Assembly (NCBI GenBank): GCA_016191115.1
Contig: JACPPG010000034.1
Location: 1-64,000, forward strand
Reading direction: 5' to 3'
Length of the DNA: 64,000 nucleotides
Source of the DNA: Planctomycetia bacterium
GTDB taxonomy: Bacteria; Planctomycetota; Planctomycetia; Pirellulales; JACPPG01
The notes below the pieces were generated by a model that saw only the letters and a program-made list of their open reading frames with translations, ran no database searches and was not told the origin of the DNA. The position numbers were made by a program, and so were the translations under genes. How positions within the stretch are numbered: position 1 is the stretch's first letter; every line of letters starts with the position of its first letter. Below are positions 1-8,826 of this stretch, piece after piece.

Positions 1-93
1 ACCGCCTGCATGCGTAAGTTGCTGGTTATCCTCAACACCATGGTCCGCAATCAGACCACGTGGACAACAACCGTTATCCCTCAAAACACTTGA
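1..93 (+). mobile_element. C-terminal end of an IS110-family transposase (cut by window edge)
   Basis: Frame 1 is open from the first base and ends in TGA at 91-93. It reads TACMRKLLVILNTMVRNQTTW and then a short tail, broken here as TACMRKLLVI / LNTMVRNQTTW. This is the typical C-terminus of IS110/IS116/IS902 transposases, where a 'CMRKLLVILNxMxR' block closes the protein. Only the last 30 codons are in the window, so it cannot be said whether the element is intact. Immediately downstream (109-173) lies a truncated copy of a repeat that is complete at 13714-13841, which suggests that the element inserted into that repeat. Confidence 0.7.
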
Positions 94-108
94 CAATCAA
101 CACAGCCG

Positions 109-173
109 CTCGGTGCCTGTCCCACTTTCCCGCCGGTGCGCCGCCGGCAAGCTTAAATCTGTGAACGGCCCTG
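109..173 (-). repeat. Truncated copy of the GGCGGGAAA palindromic repeat (copy C)
   Basis: These 65 bases are the reverse complement of 13714-13778 with about one mismatch. The match starts abruptly at 109, about 15 bases after the IS110-type transposase stop codon, so the missing half of the repeat probably lies on the far side of that element, outside the window. Confidence 0.75.
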
Positions 174-185
174 GGGGTAGCCGCT

Positions 186-767
186 GTGATTTTCTCGTGG
201 AACCGCCAAAGTGCCCCGCCCCGCCGACGCATCCGCTATGGTCTGCGAACGCTGTTGATCGCGGTCGCGGCCGCCGCGGTGGGACTGTGGCTCCTTTTCG
301 ATCCGGAGCGAGTGAGGGAAGAGCGCCGTGCGGCGGCCCTAGTATCTCGGGTCCGCGGCTCGCTGCTGCATGACTGCCAGTTGAAGGACGGACGCTTCAG
401 TTCAGACGGCCATCCGGACGCGCCGATGTGGTTGCAGCGTCTGGTGGGTCCAGACTACTTCCGGTCAATAGTGCACATCGACGTCTCGGCCGACCCGGCG
501 GCAGCCGACGCCCTATTCGTTGGCGGAACGCTTGGCACCGCTGAGCCTGCGTCAGTGCCGCTGCGCGACGATGATCTGGCAGCACTCGCGGCCTTGAAGC
601 ATCTCAAGTATCTCGACCTGAGCCGCACCACCATCACCGACGCCGGGCTGCGGCAGCTCAAGCGGCTGGCGCGATTGCGGCATCTCCGTCTGGTCGGCAC
701 CGCCGTGACCGACGCCGGCGTGCAAGATTTCCAGCACGCCGTCCCCGGCTGCACGATCGATCGCTAA
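186..767 (+). CDS. Small membrane-anchored leucine-rich repeat protein
   Basis: A 193-residue protein starting with GTG at 186. A basic N-terminus (residues 1-20) is followed by one membrane-spanning segment at about residues 21-38 (LRTLLIAVAAAAVGLWLL). The C-terminal part, from about residue 125, has two clear leucine-rich repeats of the planctomycete 'L.LS.T.ITDAGL..L..L..L' type (KYLDLSRTTITDAG and RHLRLVGTAVTDAG). Such proteins are common in Planctomycetes and are probably anchored scaffolds for protein contacts; no specific partner can be named. The start lies just past the repeat at 109-173. An alternative is that it is the remaining part of a larger LRR protein, but the TM segment followed by LRRs is a usual arrangement. 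Confidence 0.65.
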   Translation: MIFSWNRQSAPPRRRIRYGLRTLLIAVAAAAVGLWLLFDPERVREERRAAALVSRVRGSLLHDCQLKDGRFSSDGHPDAPMWLQRLVGPDYFRSIVHIDVSADPAAADALFVGGTLGTAEPASVPLRDDDLAALAALKHLKYLDLSRTTITDAGLRQLKRLARLRHLRLVGTAVTDAGVQDFQHAVPGCTIDR

Positions 768-874
768 TCCGCCGAACTCCCCCGCCCGATCGCACGCCTG
801 CCGGTGGGCACTTCCTCAGGTATAATGCCCGGTGATTTCCTGTCCACCGACCACTGACCACCGACCACGATTCC

Positions 875-1594
875 ATGGAAATCCTCCTCGGCAAGTTGAC
901 GCGTCGTGAGTTTCGCCAGCGGATGGCCGCCGGCGAGCTGGCCGCCTGCATCATTCCGGTCGCCGCCATCGAGCAGCACCTCGAGCACCTGGCGATGGAG
1001 CACGACTGGCGGAGCGTCAACCACGTCGCCATCAGCGTGGCCGAGCGCCTGCGGCCGCGCGTGCTCGTGGCGCAGGGCCTCATGGCCGGCATCAGCGAGC
1101 ACCACATGCGGCACCCGGGCACGCTCAGCCTCCGCCCCGGCACGTTCCTCGCCGCCGTCAACGATATGATCGACAGCATGGCGCGGGCCGGCTTCAAGAA
1201 CATCCTGGTCCTCAATGGCCACGGCGGCAACACGGCCCCCTGCCGCGGTATCTGGGACCAGTTCCAGCGACTCGCCGGTGTGAACCTGCATTTTCTCCCC
1301 TATTGGGAAGTGCTCACCGAGGAGGATGGCCGCGAGCTATTGACCGGCGGGCACCGGCTGCCCAAGGACCTGCCCGGCCACGCCCAGGAATTCGAGACCT
1401 CCTTCGGCCTGGCGGCGTTTCCCGACAACGTGCGGACCGAGATGTGGACCGACCAGCCGGACCCGAAGCCGGCCCTGGCCACGGCCGCCAAGGGACGCGC
1501 GTTCATCGACCGGATCGTCGAGCGGGTCACGGCCTACGTCGCGGACATGATCGAGGGCCGCCGCGTGAACGAGCTCCCGCCGTTTCATCCGTGA
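875..1594 (+). CDS. Creatininase-family amidohydrolase
   Basis: 239 residues, the usual length for the creatininase/creatinine amidohydrolase fold (also used by the mycofactocin peptidase MftE and by formamide amidohydrolases). Family marks are the 'IIPVAAIEQHLEHLAMEHD' block near residues 28-47, which supplies metal ligands (Glu, His, Asp), and 'VLNGHGGN' near residue 110, the family signature. A second acidic/His block (GHAQEFETS) follows near residue 170. These enzymes are cytoplasmic metal-dependent hydrolases of cyclic or linear amides; the substrate here is not predictable. The start ATG directly follows a tract of ACCGACCAC-like repeats (845-871), and there is no clear Shine-Dalgarno sequence. 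Confidence 0.85.
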   Translation: MEILLGKLTRREFRQRMAAGELAACIIPVAAIEQHLEHLAMEHDWRSVNHVAISVAERLRPRVLVAQGLMAGISEHHMRHPGTLSLRPGTFLAAVNDMIDSMARAGFKNILVLNGHGGNTAPCRGIWDQFQRLAGVNLHFLPYWEVLTEEDGRELLTGGHRLPKDLPGHAQEFETSFGLAAFPDNVRTEMWTDQPDPKPALATAAKGRAFIDRIVERVTAYVADMIEGRRVNELPPFHP

Positions 1595-1607
1595 GCGGCC
1601 CAACGCG

Positions 1608-1770
<163 letters not shown>

Positions 1771-1789
1771 CTCCACCCGGGGCGCTGCC

Positions 1790-2836
1790 ATGATGGACGC
1801 GTCCCCTGGCGATCTCGAACGCTACGCCCGGCAGATGCGTTATGCGCCGATTGGCGAGGCCGGGCAGCGGCAATTGCTCGCCTCGCGGGCGCTGGTGTGT
1901 GGCTGCGGGGCGCTCGGCTCGGTCGTGGCCAACACGCTCGTCCGCGCCGGCGTCGGCCGTCTGCGGATCGTCGATCGCGATTTCCTCGAGCTCAATAACC
2001 TCCAGCGGCAGGTGCTCTTCGACGAGGACGACCTGCGGGCCGATCTGCCGAAGGCCGTGGCCGCGGCCAACAAGCTGCGGCGGATCAACTCGTCGGTCGA
2101 GATCGAGCCGATCGTCGCCGATGTCGACTATCGCAATATCGAGCAACTGTGTGATGGCGTCGATTGCATCCTCGACGGCACGGACAACTTCGAGACGCGC
2201 TTCCTGATCAACGACGCCGCCGTCAAGCTCGGCATCCCCTGGGTCTACGGCGGCTGCCTGGGGGCTGAGGGGCAGACCATGACGATCCTGCCCGGCGACA
2301 CACCTTGTCTCCGCTGCCTCATGCCCGAGCCGCCTGACGCAGGCGTTTCGCCCACCTGCGACACGGCAGGCATCGTGGCGCCGGCCATTGGCGTGATCGC
2401 CTCGATCGAAGCGATGGAAGCGATCAAGATCATGTCGGGCCAGCGCGATGCGGTGTCGCGGACGCTGTCGATCCATGAGCTGTGGGAGAACCGCGTCCGC
2501 CAGGTGCGACTCGACACGTTGCGCGAAACGGCTGACTGCCCGGCTTGCCGCCACGGTCAGTTTCCATGGCTGGCAGGCGAGCGCGGCAGCCAGCCGGCCG
2601 TGCTATGCGGCCGCAACGCCGTGCAGTTGACGCCGCCCGTGGGTGAGCGGCTGTCGCTCGACGTGCTCGCCAGCAAACTGGCGGGCGTGGGCCGCGTCAG
2701 CCACAATGCGTTCCTGTTGCGGCTTTCGGTCGACGATTGCACGATCACCGTCTTCCCCGACGGCCGGGCGATCGTCGGCGGCACCGACGACCCGTCAGCC
2801 GCCCGCACGCTGTACGCCAGGTACATCGGCGCGTAG
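1790..2836 (+). CDS. ThiF/MoeB-like (E1-type) adenylyltransferase
   Basis: The start is taken as ATG 1790 (ATG 1793 is equally possible); the frame stays open upstream only through microrepeats. The protein is about 348 residues. It has the nucleotide-binding GCGALGS loop at residues 38-44, an acidic strand end (RIVDRDFLE), the Arg-containing NNLQRQ motif, DGTDNFETR in the second half, and two zinc-binding pairs CLRC (Cys173, Cys176) and CPAC (Cys250, Cys253). Enzymes of this family adenylate the C-terminal glycine of a ubiquitin-like sulfur carrier (MoaD or ThiS) for molybdopterin, thiamine or thio-modification. The C-terminal 80 residues are not the rhodanese domain found in MOCS3-like fusions and look like a small separate domain. 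No carrier-protein gene is adjacent, so the pathway is open. Confidence 0.85.
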   Translation: MMDASPGDLERYARQMRYAPIGEAGQRQLLASRALVCGCGALGSVVANTLVRAGVGRLRIVDRDFLELNNLQRQVLFDEDDLRADLPKAVAAANKLRRINSSVEIEPIVADVDYRNIEQLCDGVDCILDGTDNFETRFLINDAAVKLGIPWVYGGCLGAEGQTMTILPGDTPCLRCLMPEPPDAGVSPTCDTAGIVAPAIGVIASIEAMEAIKIMSGQRDAVSRTLSIHELWENRVRQVRLDTLRETADCPACRHGQFPWLAGERGSQPAVLCGRNAVQLTPPVGERLSLDVLASKLAGVGRVSHNAFLLRLSVDDCTITVFPDGRAIVGGTDDPSAARTLYARYIGA

Positions 2837-3105
2837 GAAACTCGGGAACCGCCAAGGCGGCAAGGAAGAATGACGAATGTCGAAATCCGAATGTCAAAAG
2901 AAATCCGAAGGCTCGAATGATTCTTGCGCCGCCGCGGGGCCGGGCGAGCGGGAGGGTGAGCGCGCTACCCCCGGGGAGTGAACCGCCAAGTCGCCAAGGC
3001 CGCCAAGATGAACGTGTCGAAGTCTTCCAAGTTCCCGCGTCCGGGTGCCGGAATGGGCGTTTCTCTTTTGCGATTCACTCTCTCGCCACTTCCCGCGCAC
3101 GCGCC
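2837..3105. other. Intergenic region with degenerate planctomycete repeats
   Basis: There is no gene here. It holds two copies of the 'GAACCGCCAAG..GCCAAG' type repeat (about 2848-2866 and 2980-3008) and a degenerate AATGTCGAAATCCGAATG tract. No promoter or terminator could be picked with confidence. Confidence 0.5.
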
Positions 3106-4047
3106 ATGGCACGTAGTCTCAAAGACACAACCGCGACGTCGACTTCGCGCGCCCCGCGCCGCGCCACGTCGTCGACGCGCAAATCGGGCCCCGAGCGGCT
3201 TGGGCAATGGGAACTACTGGCGGTCGCCGCGGAAGGGGCCTTCGCGCACGTCTATCGCGCACAGGCTGCCGGACGAGCGTCGCCGAACGAGCAGGGCTAC
3301 GCCATCAAGCGGCTCAAGCCGCGATTCGAAAGCGACCCGACCGCCGTCAGGCTCTTGCGCCGCGAGGCCCGCATCGGTAGCGCGATCACCAGCTCGCACC
3401 TTGTGCCGATCCTCGCCGCCCACGTCGATGAGCCGCCCTACTACCTGGTGATGCCGTGGCTGGCGGGCCAGACGCTCGCGGCGCGGCTGGCGGTTCAAAG
3501 AAAGCTCGGCGTGGGCGAGGCACTGTGGCTGGCCCGGCAGGTCGCCGAAGGGCTGGCCGCGCTCGAAGAGGCCGGTTGGATTCATGCCGACGTGAAGCCG
3601 GCCAACGTCATGGTCTCGCCCGAGGGACACGCCACGCTATTGGACCTGGGTTTTGCGCGGCGTCCGGCCGACGAAGACCAGGCCAGCCGGCCGATGGTTG
3701 GCACGCCATGGTACATGGCCCCGGAGACGTTCGTCTCCGCCGTCCGACCCGACGTGCGGAGTGATATCTTCAGTCTGGGGGTTGTGCTGTACGAGATGCT
3801 GGCTGGCCGCCGGCCATTCGAAGCGGTCACTGCCGCGGGGCTCATTAACGCGCACCGCCAGCAGGAGCCGCCGCCGATCCGCGAGCTCGTGCCCGAAATG
3901 CCGTCTGACGTGGCGAAACTTGTGCACGCGATGCTGGCCAAAGAACCGCTGCGGCGGCCACAAACGGCGGTCGAAGTCGTGACGAAGCTCACGGCGTTGG
4001 AGGTCGAATGCTTCGGCGAATGCGGAATGATGAATGATGAACGATGA
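3106..4047 (+). CDS. Hanks-type serine/threonine protein kinase, cytoplasmic
   Basis: Starting at ATG 3106 this is a 313-residue protein. A basic Ser/Thr-rich tail (1-30) precedes a nearly complete kinase domain. The likely ATP-binding lysine is in YAIKRL (Lys68). The catalytic loop HADVKPANVM (His160, Asp162, Lys164, Asn167) lacks the Arg of HRD, making it a non-RD kinase. The metal motif is DLG rather than DFG, and GTPWYMAPE follows. There is no membrane segment, unlike many planctomycete kinases. The last residues (MMNDER) and the stop codon are encoded by the ATGATGAATGATGA intergenic microrepeat, so the C-terminus has probably been changed by repeat growth. It converges on glcF. Confidence 0.85.
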   Translation: MARSLKDTTATSTSRAPRRATSSTRKSGPERLGQWELLAVAAEGAFAHVYRAQAAGRASPNEQGYAIKRLKPRFESDPTAVRLLRREARIGSAITSSHLVPILAAHVDEPPYYLVMPWLAGQTLAARLAVQRKLGVGEALWLARQVAEGLAALEEAGWIHADVKPANVMVSPEGHATLLDLGFARRPADEDQASRPMVGTPWYMAPETFVSAVRPDVRSDIFSLGVVLYEMLAGRRPFEAVTAAGLINAHRQQEPPPIRELVPEMPSDVAKLVHAMLAKEPLRRPQTAVEVVTKLTALEVECFGECGMMNDER

Positions 4048-4118
4048 ATGGAAGAAAGTGGACAGTGGGCCGTTGCGTGCCGCACGACTCACCCTCTTCC
4101 ATTCATCATTCATCATTT
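4023..4118. repeat. Inverted ATGATGA / TCATCAT microrepeat pair between convergent genes
   Basis: AATGATGAATGATGAACGATG at about 4024-4046 (broken here as AATGATGAATG / ATGAACGATG) faces CATTCATCATTCATCATT at about 4100-4117. The pair lies between the convergent kinase and glcF genes and could act as a bidirectional stem-loop. The left arm forms the 3' end of the kinase reading frame. Confidence 0.7.
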
Positions 4119-4129
4119 GCGTTGCCCTC

Positions 4130-5554
4130 TCAAACGGGCGGTTGCTTCCCCTGATAGCTCAAGTTCAAGAGGTCCATCGGGTGCGCAACCCATAGCCGCT
4201 CGCCGCGGCGGCGGGCCTCGCGCATGATCTGCAATAGGCATCCGGCGTTGCCCGTTAGCACCGCGCGGCTGCCGGTCTTGAGGATGTTGTCGAGCTTCCG
4301 CCGCGCGAGCCGGGCCGCCATCTCCTGCTCGGTCAGGTTATAGGTGCCTGCCGCGCCGCAGCACACCTCCGTCTCCGGCAGTTCGACCAGCTTCAGGCCT
4401 GGCACGCTCGCCAGAAGCCGCCGCGGCGCCTCGCGCACCCGCTGCGCGTGCGCCAGGTGGCAGGCGTCGTGATAAGTCGCCACAAGCGGGATCTCGCCCT
4501 CGGGCGGAATGAAGCCGAGCGAATCCAGGAATTCACTCACGTCTTTCACCTTGGCTGCGAAATCGGCGCGGTCCGGCTGCCACTCGTCCTGCCAGTGATG
4601 GCCGTAGTCCTTCATCATCGCGCCGCACCCGGCCACGTTCACGATCACGGCGTCGACGTTGCGATAGTCGAACGCCGCCACGTTTGCGTCCGCCAGCTCG
4701 CGCGCGGGCTCGCTTGATCCGGCGTGGAAATGGATCGCCCCACAGCACGCCTGGCCCTGCGGCACCAGCACGTCGCAACCGTTGGCTTGCAGCACGCGGG
4801 CCGTGGCCCAATGCGTGGGCCGGAACATGACATCGGCCACGCAGCCGGTGAACAGCGCCACACGGGCCCGCCGCTTGCCGATCGCCGGCAGGATGGGCGG
4901 CAACTTAGGCCCTGACCGCCGCGGCGGCGGCAACATCTCGACAAGCTGCCGCAACCGCGGCGGCAACAGCCGCGTTAAGCGCGTCTTCTCGGCCAGCGTC
5001 ACGAGGCCGAGTCGCTGCGCGACGCGCGCCGGGGCAAGCCATTTCCGCAAGCGGTTCGGCTGCGTGAACAGGCCGAACAGGATCAGACGATGGAACCAAT
5101 CGGCCGATTTGCGCTCTTCTTCGCCTTGCGACTCCATCGCGACGCGAAAGGGCTCGATCAGCCGCCCGTATTGCACGCCCGAGGGACAGGCCGTTTCGCA
5201 GGCGCGGCAGTCGAGGCACAGCTCCAAGTGCCGCCGCACGTCGTGCGTCAATTCCAGCCGCCCGTCCGTCACGGCACGCATGAGATAAATGCGGCCGCGC
5301 GGGCTGTCGTTCTCGTTACCCAATTCGAGATACGTCGGGCAGGCCGCGGTACACAGCCCACAGTGCACGCAGTCGAGGAACAGGTCGTAGTTAATATTGG
5401 AGCCAGGCCGGCCGGTGGGGACAGCGACTTGCGCGGCTTCGCTGGCGGCTGTCGCGTGCGGCGCGGCGCCGTCGGCGGGTATGGGTGGTGGCGCGGCGTC
5501 AGCGGCATGCGCCATTGGTGGCTCGCGGGTGACTTCGTTGCTTGCTGGATTCAT
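4130..5554 (-). CDS. glcF: Glycolate oxidase iron-sulfur subunit GlcF
   Basis: 474 residues from ATG 5554. The N-terminus carries two [4Fe-4S] ferredoxin-type motifs, CVHCGLCTAACPTY and CLDCRACETACPSG, followed by two CCG domains (GCVADVMF...QACCGA and ATYHDACHLAH...EVCCGAAGTY) typical of GlcF/LldE/HdrB-type subunits. GlcF passes electrons from the GlcD/GlcE flavoprotein to the membrane quinone pool. The start codon overlaps the glcE stop as ATGA (5554-5551), which fixes the start and implies translational coupling. The first ~55 residues are low-complexity and Ala/Pro-rich, which is unusual for the family. It is the last gene of the glcDEF operon. Confidence 0.93.
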   Translation of the reverse strand: MNPASNEVTREPPMAHAADAAPPPIPADGAAPHATAASEAAQVAVPTGRPGSNINYDLFLDCVHCGLCTAACPTYLELGNENDSPRGRIYLMRAVTDGRLELTHDVRRHLELCLDCRACETACPSGVQYGRLIEPFRVAMESQGEEERKSADWFHRLILFGLFTQPNRLRKWLAPARVAQRLGLVTLAEKTRLTRLLPPRLRQLVEMLPPPRRSGPKLPPILPAIGKRRARVALFTGCVADVMFRPTHWATARVLQANGCDVLVPQGQACCGAIHFHAGSSEPARELADANVAAFDYRNVDAVIVNVAGCGAMMKDYGHHWQDEWQPDRADFAAKVKDVSEFLDSLGFIPPEGEIPLVATYHDACHLAHAQRVREAPRRLLASVPGLKLVELPETEVCCGAAGTYNLTEQEMAARLARRKLDNILKTGSRAVLTGNAGCLLQIMREARRRGERLWVAHPMDLLNLSYQGKQPPV

Positions 5555-6804
5555 CGGAGATCGAAACTGGCCAGGCCCGGGTTCAACAGGCCCGCCGGAT
5601 CGAGTTGTTGTTTGACGGCCCTCATCACCGCGGCCTCCGGCCGGACCGGTCCCCACACGGCCTGGTGCGTCAGCTCAGTCCCCGCGGGACAGGATAACAC
5701 ACTCGCAGACCCACCAGCCTTGACGGCCGCCGGCTGTAGCCCCGCGATCAGCAGGCGCAGGGCGTCGGCCGCCGTGAACTCACCTACCCGGACGAGCACG
5801 ATGCCGCTGCCGGCGTGGGATTGCACCGAGCAACCCGGGGCCAGCTCGAGCGCGGTGACGACAAACCGCGTGACAGCGCTGGGGAGCACGCTGGCCTTGA
5901 TCGCCAGCGGCGGCTCGCCTGCCGCGGGGAATTCAACGAGCCGGCTCCACAAGCGGTCGGCCGCGGCGCCGTTGATCGTGTGCGACTTCTGCACGCCTAG
6001 CTCGCGCCACTCGCCGGCCAGGGTGCTGGTCATCCAGTCGATTTCCGCGGCGGTGCCTTCGAGTCCGACGACCAGGCGCGCCTTCGTGGCTGCCGACGTC
6101 GGACCCAGCACCGGGTCATCGGCCCAAGCGGCACCGGCCAATAGCTCGATAGCCGCGGGCGTCGTCTTGGAACGCACGAGCGCCGCCAGGAGTGTCTCGG
6201 CTTGATCGAAGTCGGTGAGTTCGCACGCCACGAGCGCCGTCGTCTCGACAAGCGGGCGCAGCTTCAGCGTCACTTGCGCGATCACGCCCAGGCTGCCGCG
6301 CGAGCCGGTCAGGAGCTTGCAGAAGTCATACCCGGCGACATTCTTCACGACGCGGCCGCCGCCGTGAAAGAGCGTGCCTCGCCCGTCGATCGCCGTAATG
6401 CCGATCACATAGTCGCGGATCGTTCCACAGCCGTAGCGGCGCGGCCCGCTCGTGGCGGTCGCGATCACCCCGCCCAACGTCGCGTCGGCGGCTTGCGGCG
6501 CGTCGACGGGCAGCCGCTGACCCTCGCGTGCCAGTTGGTCGGCGAGCGCCGCCATCGTGACGCCGGCCTCGACCGTGATTGTCATGTCGCGGGCCGGATA
6601 GTCGATCGTCCGCTTCAGGTTCGCAAGCGATACGCCCCAGCCGGACCGCTTCGGCACCAGGCCGTTTGATATGCTCGTGCCGCCTCCCATCGGGTACATG
6701 GCCATGCCGGTGCGGCAGCCTTCGGCCACCAACTCGGCCAGCTCGCTCGGCGACGGCGGAGCGAAGGTTTCAGAAAGCGGCAATGGGGTCGTTGCGACAG
6801 TCAC
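5551..6804 (-). CDS. glcE: Glycolate oxidase FAD-binding subunit GlcE
   Basis: 417 residues with an N-terminal PCMH-type FAD-binding domain: PMGGGTSIS near residues 37-45, then LPVDAPQAADATLGGVIATATSGPRR (shortened here to LPVDAP and GGVIAT) and GGRVVKNVAGYD, the GlcE hallmark. The C-terminal half is the FAD-linked oxidase C-terminal type. GlcE acts with GlcD and GlcF to oxidise glycolate to glyoxylate, which is fed by 2-phosphoglycolate salvage or by glycolate taken up from phytoplankton. It lies 75 bases after glcD and overlaps glcF by four bases. Confidence 0.93.
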   Translation of the reverse strand: MTVATTPLPLSETFAPPSPSELAELVAEGCRTGMAMYPMGGGTSISNGLVPKRSGWGVSLANLKRTIDYPARDMTITVEAGVTMAALADQLAREGQRLPVDAPQAADATLGGVIATATSGPRRYGCGTIRDYVIGITAIDGRGTLFHGGGRVVKNVAGYDFCKLLTGSRGSLGVIAQVTLKLRPLVETTALVACELTDFDQAETLLAALVRSKTTPAAIELLAGAAWADDPVLGPTSAATKARLVVGLEGTAAEIDWMTSTLAGEWRELGVQKSHTINGAAADRLWSRLVEFPAAGEPPLAIKASVLPSAVTRFVVTALELAPGCSVQSHAGSGIVLVRVGEFTAADALRLLIAGLQPAAVKAGGSASVLSCPAGTELTHQAVWGPVRPEAAVMRAVKQQLDPAGLLNPGLASFDLR

Positions 6805-6879
6805 GGTATAGTCAGCTCAGAAGCTCGGCACTGGCGGAGCCAGTGGCACACGAAAAACGGGTTGAAGGTCAGACCGTCG

Positions 6880-8319
6880 TCATAGGGCTGCGCGGCGGCC
6901 GGGATGTTTTTGCTCCAGCCCACAAGCCCCGGCGGTCGGCAGCATCTTGGCCGGGCTGAGTCGTCCGTGCGGATTGAACGCCGTGCGGACGCGACCCATG
7001 ACGTCCAGGTCCGCCGGCGTGAACAGCTTGTGCATGAACTCGATCTTCTCGACGCCGATCCCGTGCTCGCCGGTGACGCTGCCGCCGCAGGCGATGCACT
7101 CGTCGAGGATTTCGCCGCTGGCGGCTAGCACCCGCGCGATCTGCTCGCGATCGCGCTCGTCGAACAGCAGGATCGGATGGATGTTGCCGTCGCCGGCGTG
7201 AAAGACGTTGACGATACGGATGCCGTGCTTCTGGCCGATTTCGGTGATTCGCGCCAAAATGTGCGGCAGCTTCGTCCGCGGCACCACGCCGTCCTGCGTG
7301 CAGTAACTGGGGCTCAAGCGGCCCACGGCGCCGAACGCCTGCTTGCGGCATTTCCACAGCAACTGTCGCTCGGCGGCGCTGGCCGCCAGCCGCACCTCGC
7401 GGGCGTGGTTCTCCTTGCACAGCGCGATGATCCGGTCGCGCTGCCGATCGAGCCCCGCTTCGAGCCCGTCCACCTCGATCAGCAGGATGGCCTGCGCGTC
7501 GAGCGGGAAGCCGAAGTGGAAGGCCGCTTCCACCGCGACGAGAATGCCTTGGTCCATCATTTCGAGCGCCGCCGGCACGATGCCGGCGCCGATGATCGCG
7601 CTAATGGCGTTGGTCGCATCGGCAACCGACTCGAAGATGCCGAGCATCGTCCGCCAGCCTTGCGGGTCGCGCGTCAGGCGAACCCAAGCCTTGGTCACCA
7701 CGGCCAGCGTCCCTTCGCTACCGACCAAAAGGCCAGTCAGGTCCAAGCCTGCCGGATCTTCCGCTGGTCCGCCAAACTCGACGATCGACCCGTCGGCCAT
7801 CACCGCCTCGACGCCCAGCACGTGGTTCACGGTGACGCCGTACTTGAGCGTGTGCGGCCCGCCGGAATTGGTGGCAACGTTGCCGCCGATCGTGCAGGCG
7901 CCCTGGCTCGACGGATCGGGCGCGTAATGGTAGCCGGTCCCCTTGAGGGCTTGTGTCAGCCACACGTTCACCACGCCGGGCTCGACGACGGCGTACCGAT
8001 CGCGGAGGTTGATTTCCAGGATCTGCTTCATCCGCACAAGCACGATCATCACGCCGCCGCCGACCGGGAGGCAGCCGCCGGCCAGACTGGTGCCGGCGCC
8101 GCGCGGCAGGAACGGCACGTCGTACTCGTTAGCCAGCCGGACGATGGCCTGTACGTGCTCGGTCGTGCGGGGAAAAACGGCGATGTCGGGGCAGTTCTTT
8201 TCGATGACGAAACCGTCGCACTCGTAGACCAACAGGTCGCTATGCGCGGTCAGCACTCCGTCCGTGCCGACCACGGCGCGCAGCTCGTCAGCCAGCGGCA
8301 AAAGGCGTGTGGCGATCAA
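6880..8319 (-). CDS. glcD: Glycolate oxidase subunit GlcD (FAD-linked oxidase)
   Basis: 479 residues, the full length for GlcD. It has the PCMH FAD-binding motifs FLPRGAGTSLAGGCLPVGG and GGNVATNSGGPHTLKYGV, and the C-terminal HAGDGNIHP and GEHGIGVEK motifs of the FAD-linked oxidase family, which hold substrate-binding His and Glu residues. It catalyses the oxidation of glycolate (or D-lactate) to the 2-oxo acid. As the first gene of the glcDEF order on the minus strand, it supports a glycolate rather than a D-lactate role. The last ~20 residues are basic (KHPGRRAAL). Confidence 0.93.
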   Translation of the reverse strand: MIATRLLPLADELRAVVGTDGVLTAHSDLLVYECDGFVIEKNCPDIAVFPRTTEHVQAIVRLANEYDVPFLPRGAGTSLAGGCLPVGGGVMIVLVRMKQILEINLRDRYAVVEPGVVNVWLTQALKGTGYHYAPDPSSQGACTIGGNVATNSGGPHTLKYGVTVNHVLGVEAVMADGSIVEFGGPAEDPAGLDLTGLLVGSEGTLAVVTKAWVRLTRDPQGWRTMLGIFESVADATNAISAIIGAGIVPAALEMMDQGILVAVEAAFHFGFPLDAQAILLIEVDGLEAGLDRQRDRIIALCKENHAREVRLAASAAERQLLWKCRKQAFGAVGRLSPSYCTQDGVVPRTKLPHILARITEIGQKHGIRIVNVFHAGDGNIHPILLFDERDREQIARVLAASGEILDECIACGGSVTGEHGIGVEKIEFMHKLFTPADLDVMGRVRTAFNPHGRLSPAKMLPTAGACGLEQKHPGRRAAL

Positions 8320-8465
8320 GGGATCGAGCGCGGAAAAGAGAATCGGGCGTGATGCATTGGCACTGAATTATAGTGCGACACCGCGCGGCCGCCAGGAGCG
8401 GTGCTCGCGCCGATTTGCGAAGCCTGCGGCGGCTCTGGGGCACGCCGCGCTTGGCCCCAGCCACC

Positions 8466-8521
8466 CCATTCATCATTCATCATTCCGCATTCATCATTTT
8501 CTCATACTGCCTACTGCCTAC
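8466..8521. repeat. TCATCAT and CTACTGCC microrepeats
   Basis: CATTCATCATTCATCATTC and a second CATTCATCATT are followed by tandem TACTGCC units that run up to the stop codon of the MTH1187-type gene. The motif family is that of 1608-1770. It lies upstream of glcD on the minus strand, between two co-oriented genes. Confidence 0.65.
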
Positions 8522-8826
8522 TTCCTCACCGTACGGCCGAGCTTTTCTTCGACGCTCGCGACTTTCGATTCCAGACGGCCGCTTGCCCCGCGGCGGTAGT
8601 CGAACTTGGCGGTGCACGCGACGCGATCGCAGTCGGCGGCCATGGCCTCGAAGCATTCCTTGAGCACCGCCAGCAACTGGTCGAGCTCCCCTTCGACGAT
8701 CGTGCCCATCGCGTGCAGCCGATAGTCGAGCCCGCTCCGCTCGATGATCTCAAGGCAACGGGCGACGTACGCGCCGACGCTTTCCCCCTTGGCCAACGGC
8801 GACATGCTGAATTCGAGCAGGTACAT
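8518..8826 (-). CDS. MTH1187-family thiamine-binding protein
   Basis: 102 residues from ATG 8826; the open frame runs further upstream but only through a hairpin repeat. The protein matches the MTH1187/YkoF-like (former DUF77) family: an N-terminal 'YLLEFSMSPLAKGESVGAYVA' region (given in part as YLLEFSMSPL), 'GLDYRLHAMGTIVEG' where the conserved MGT lies, and a C-terminal coiled segment. The length is normal. These small ferredoxin-fold proteins form tetramers and bind thiamine or a related ligand, probably as cytoplasmic carriers or sensors. No thiamine-biosynthesis gene is adjacent. Confidence 0.85.
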   Translation of the reverse strand: MYLLEFSMSPLAKGESVGAYVARCLEIIERSGLDYRLHAMGTIVEGELDQLLAVLKECFEAMAADCDRVACTAKFDYRRGASGRLESKVASVEEKLGRTVRK

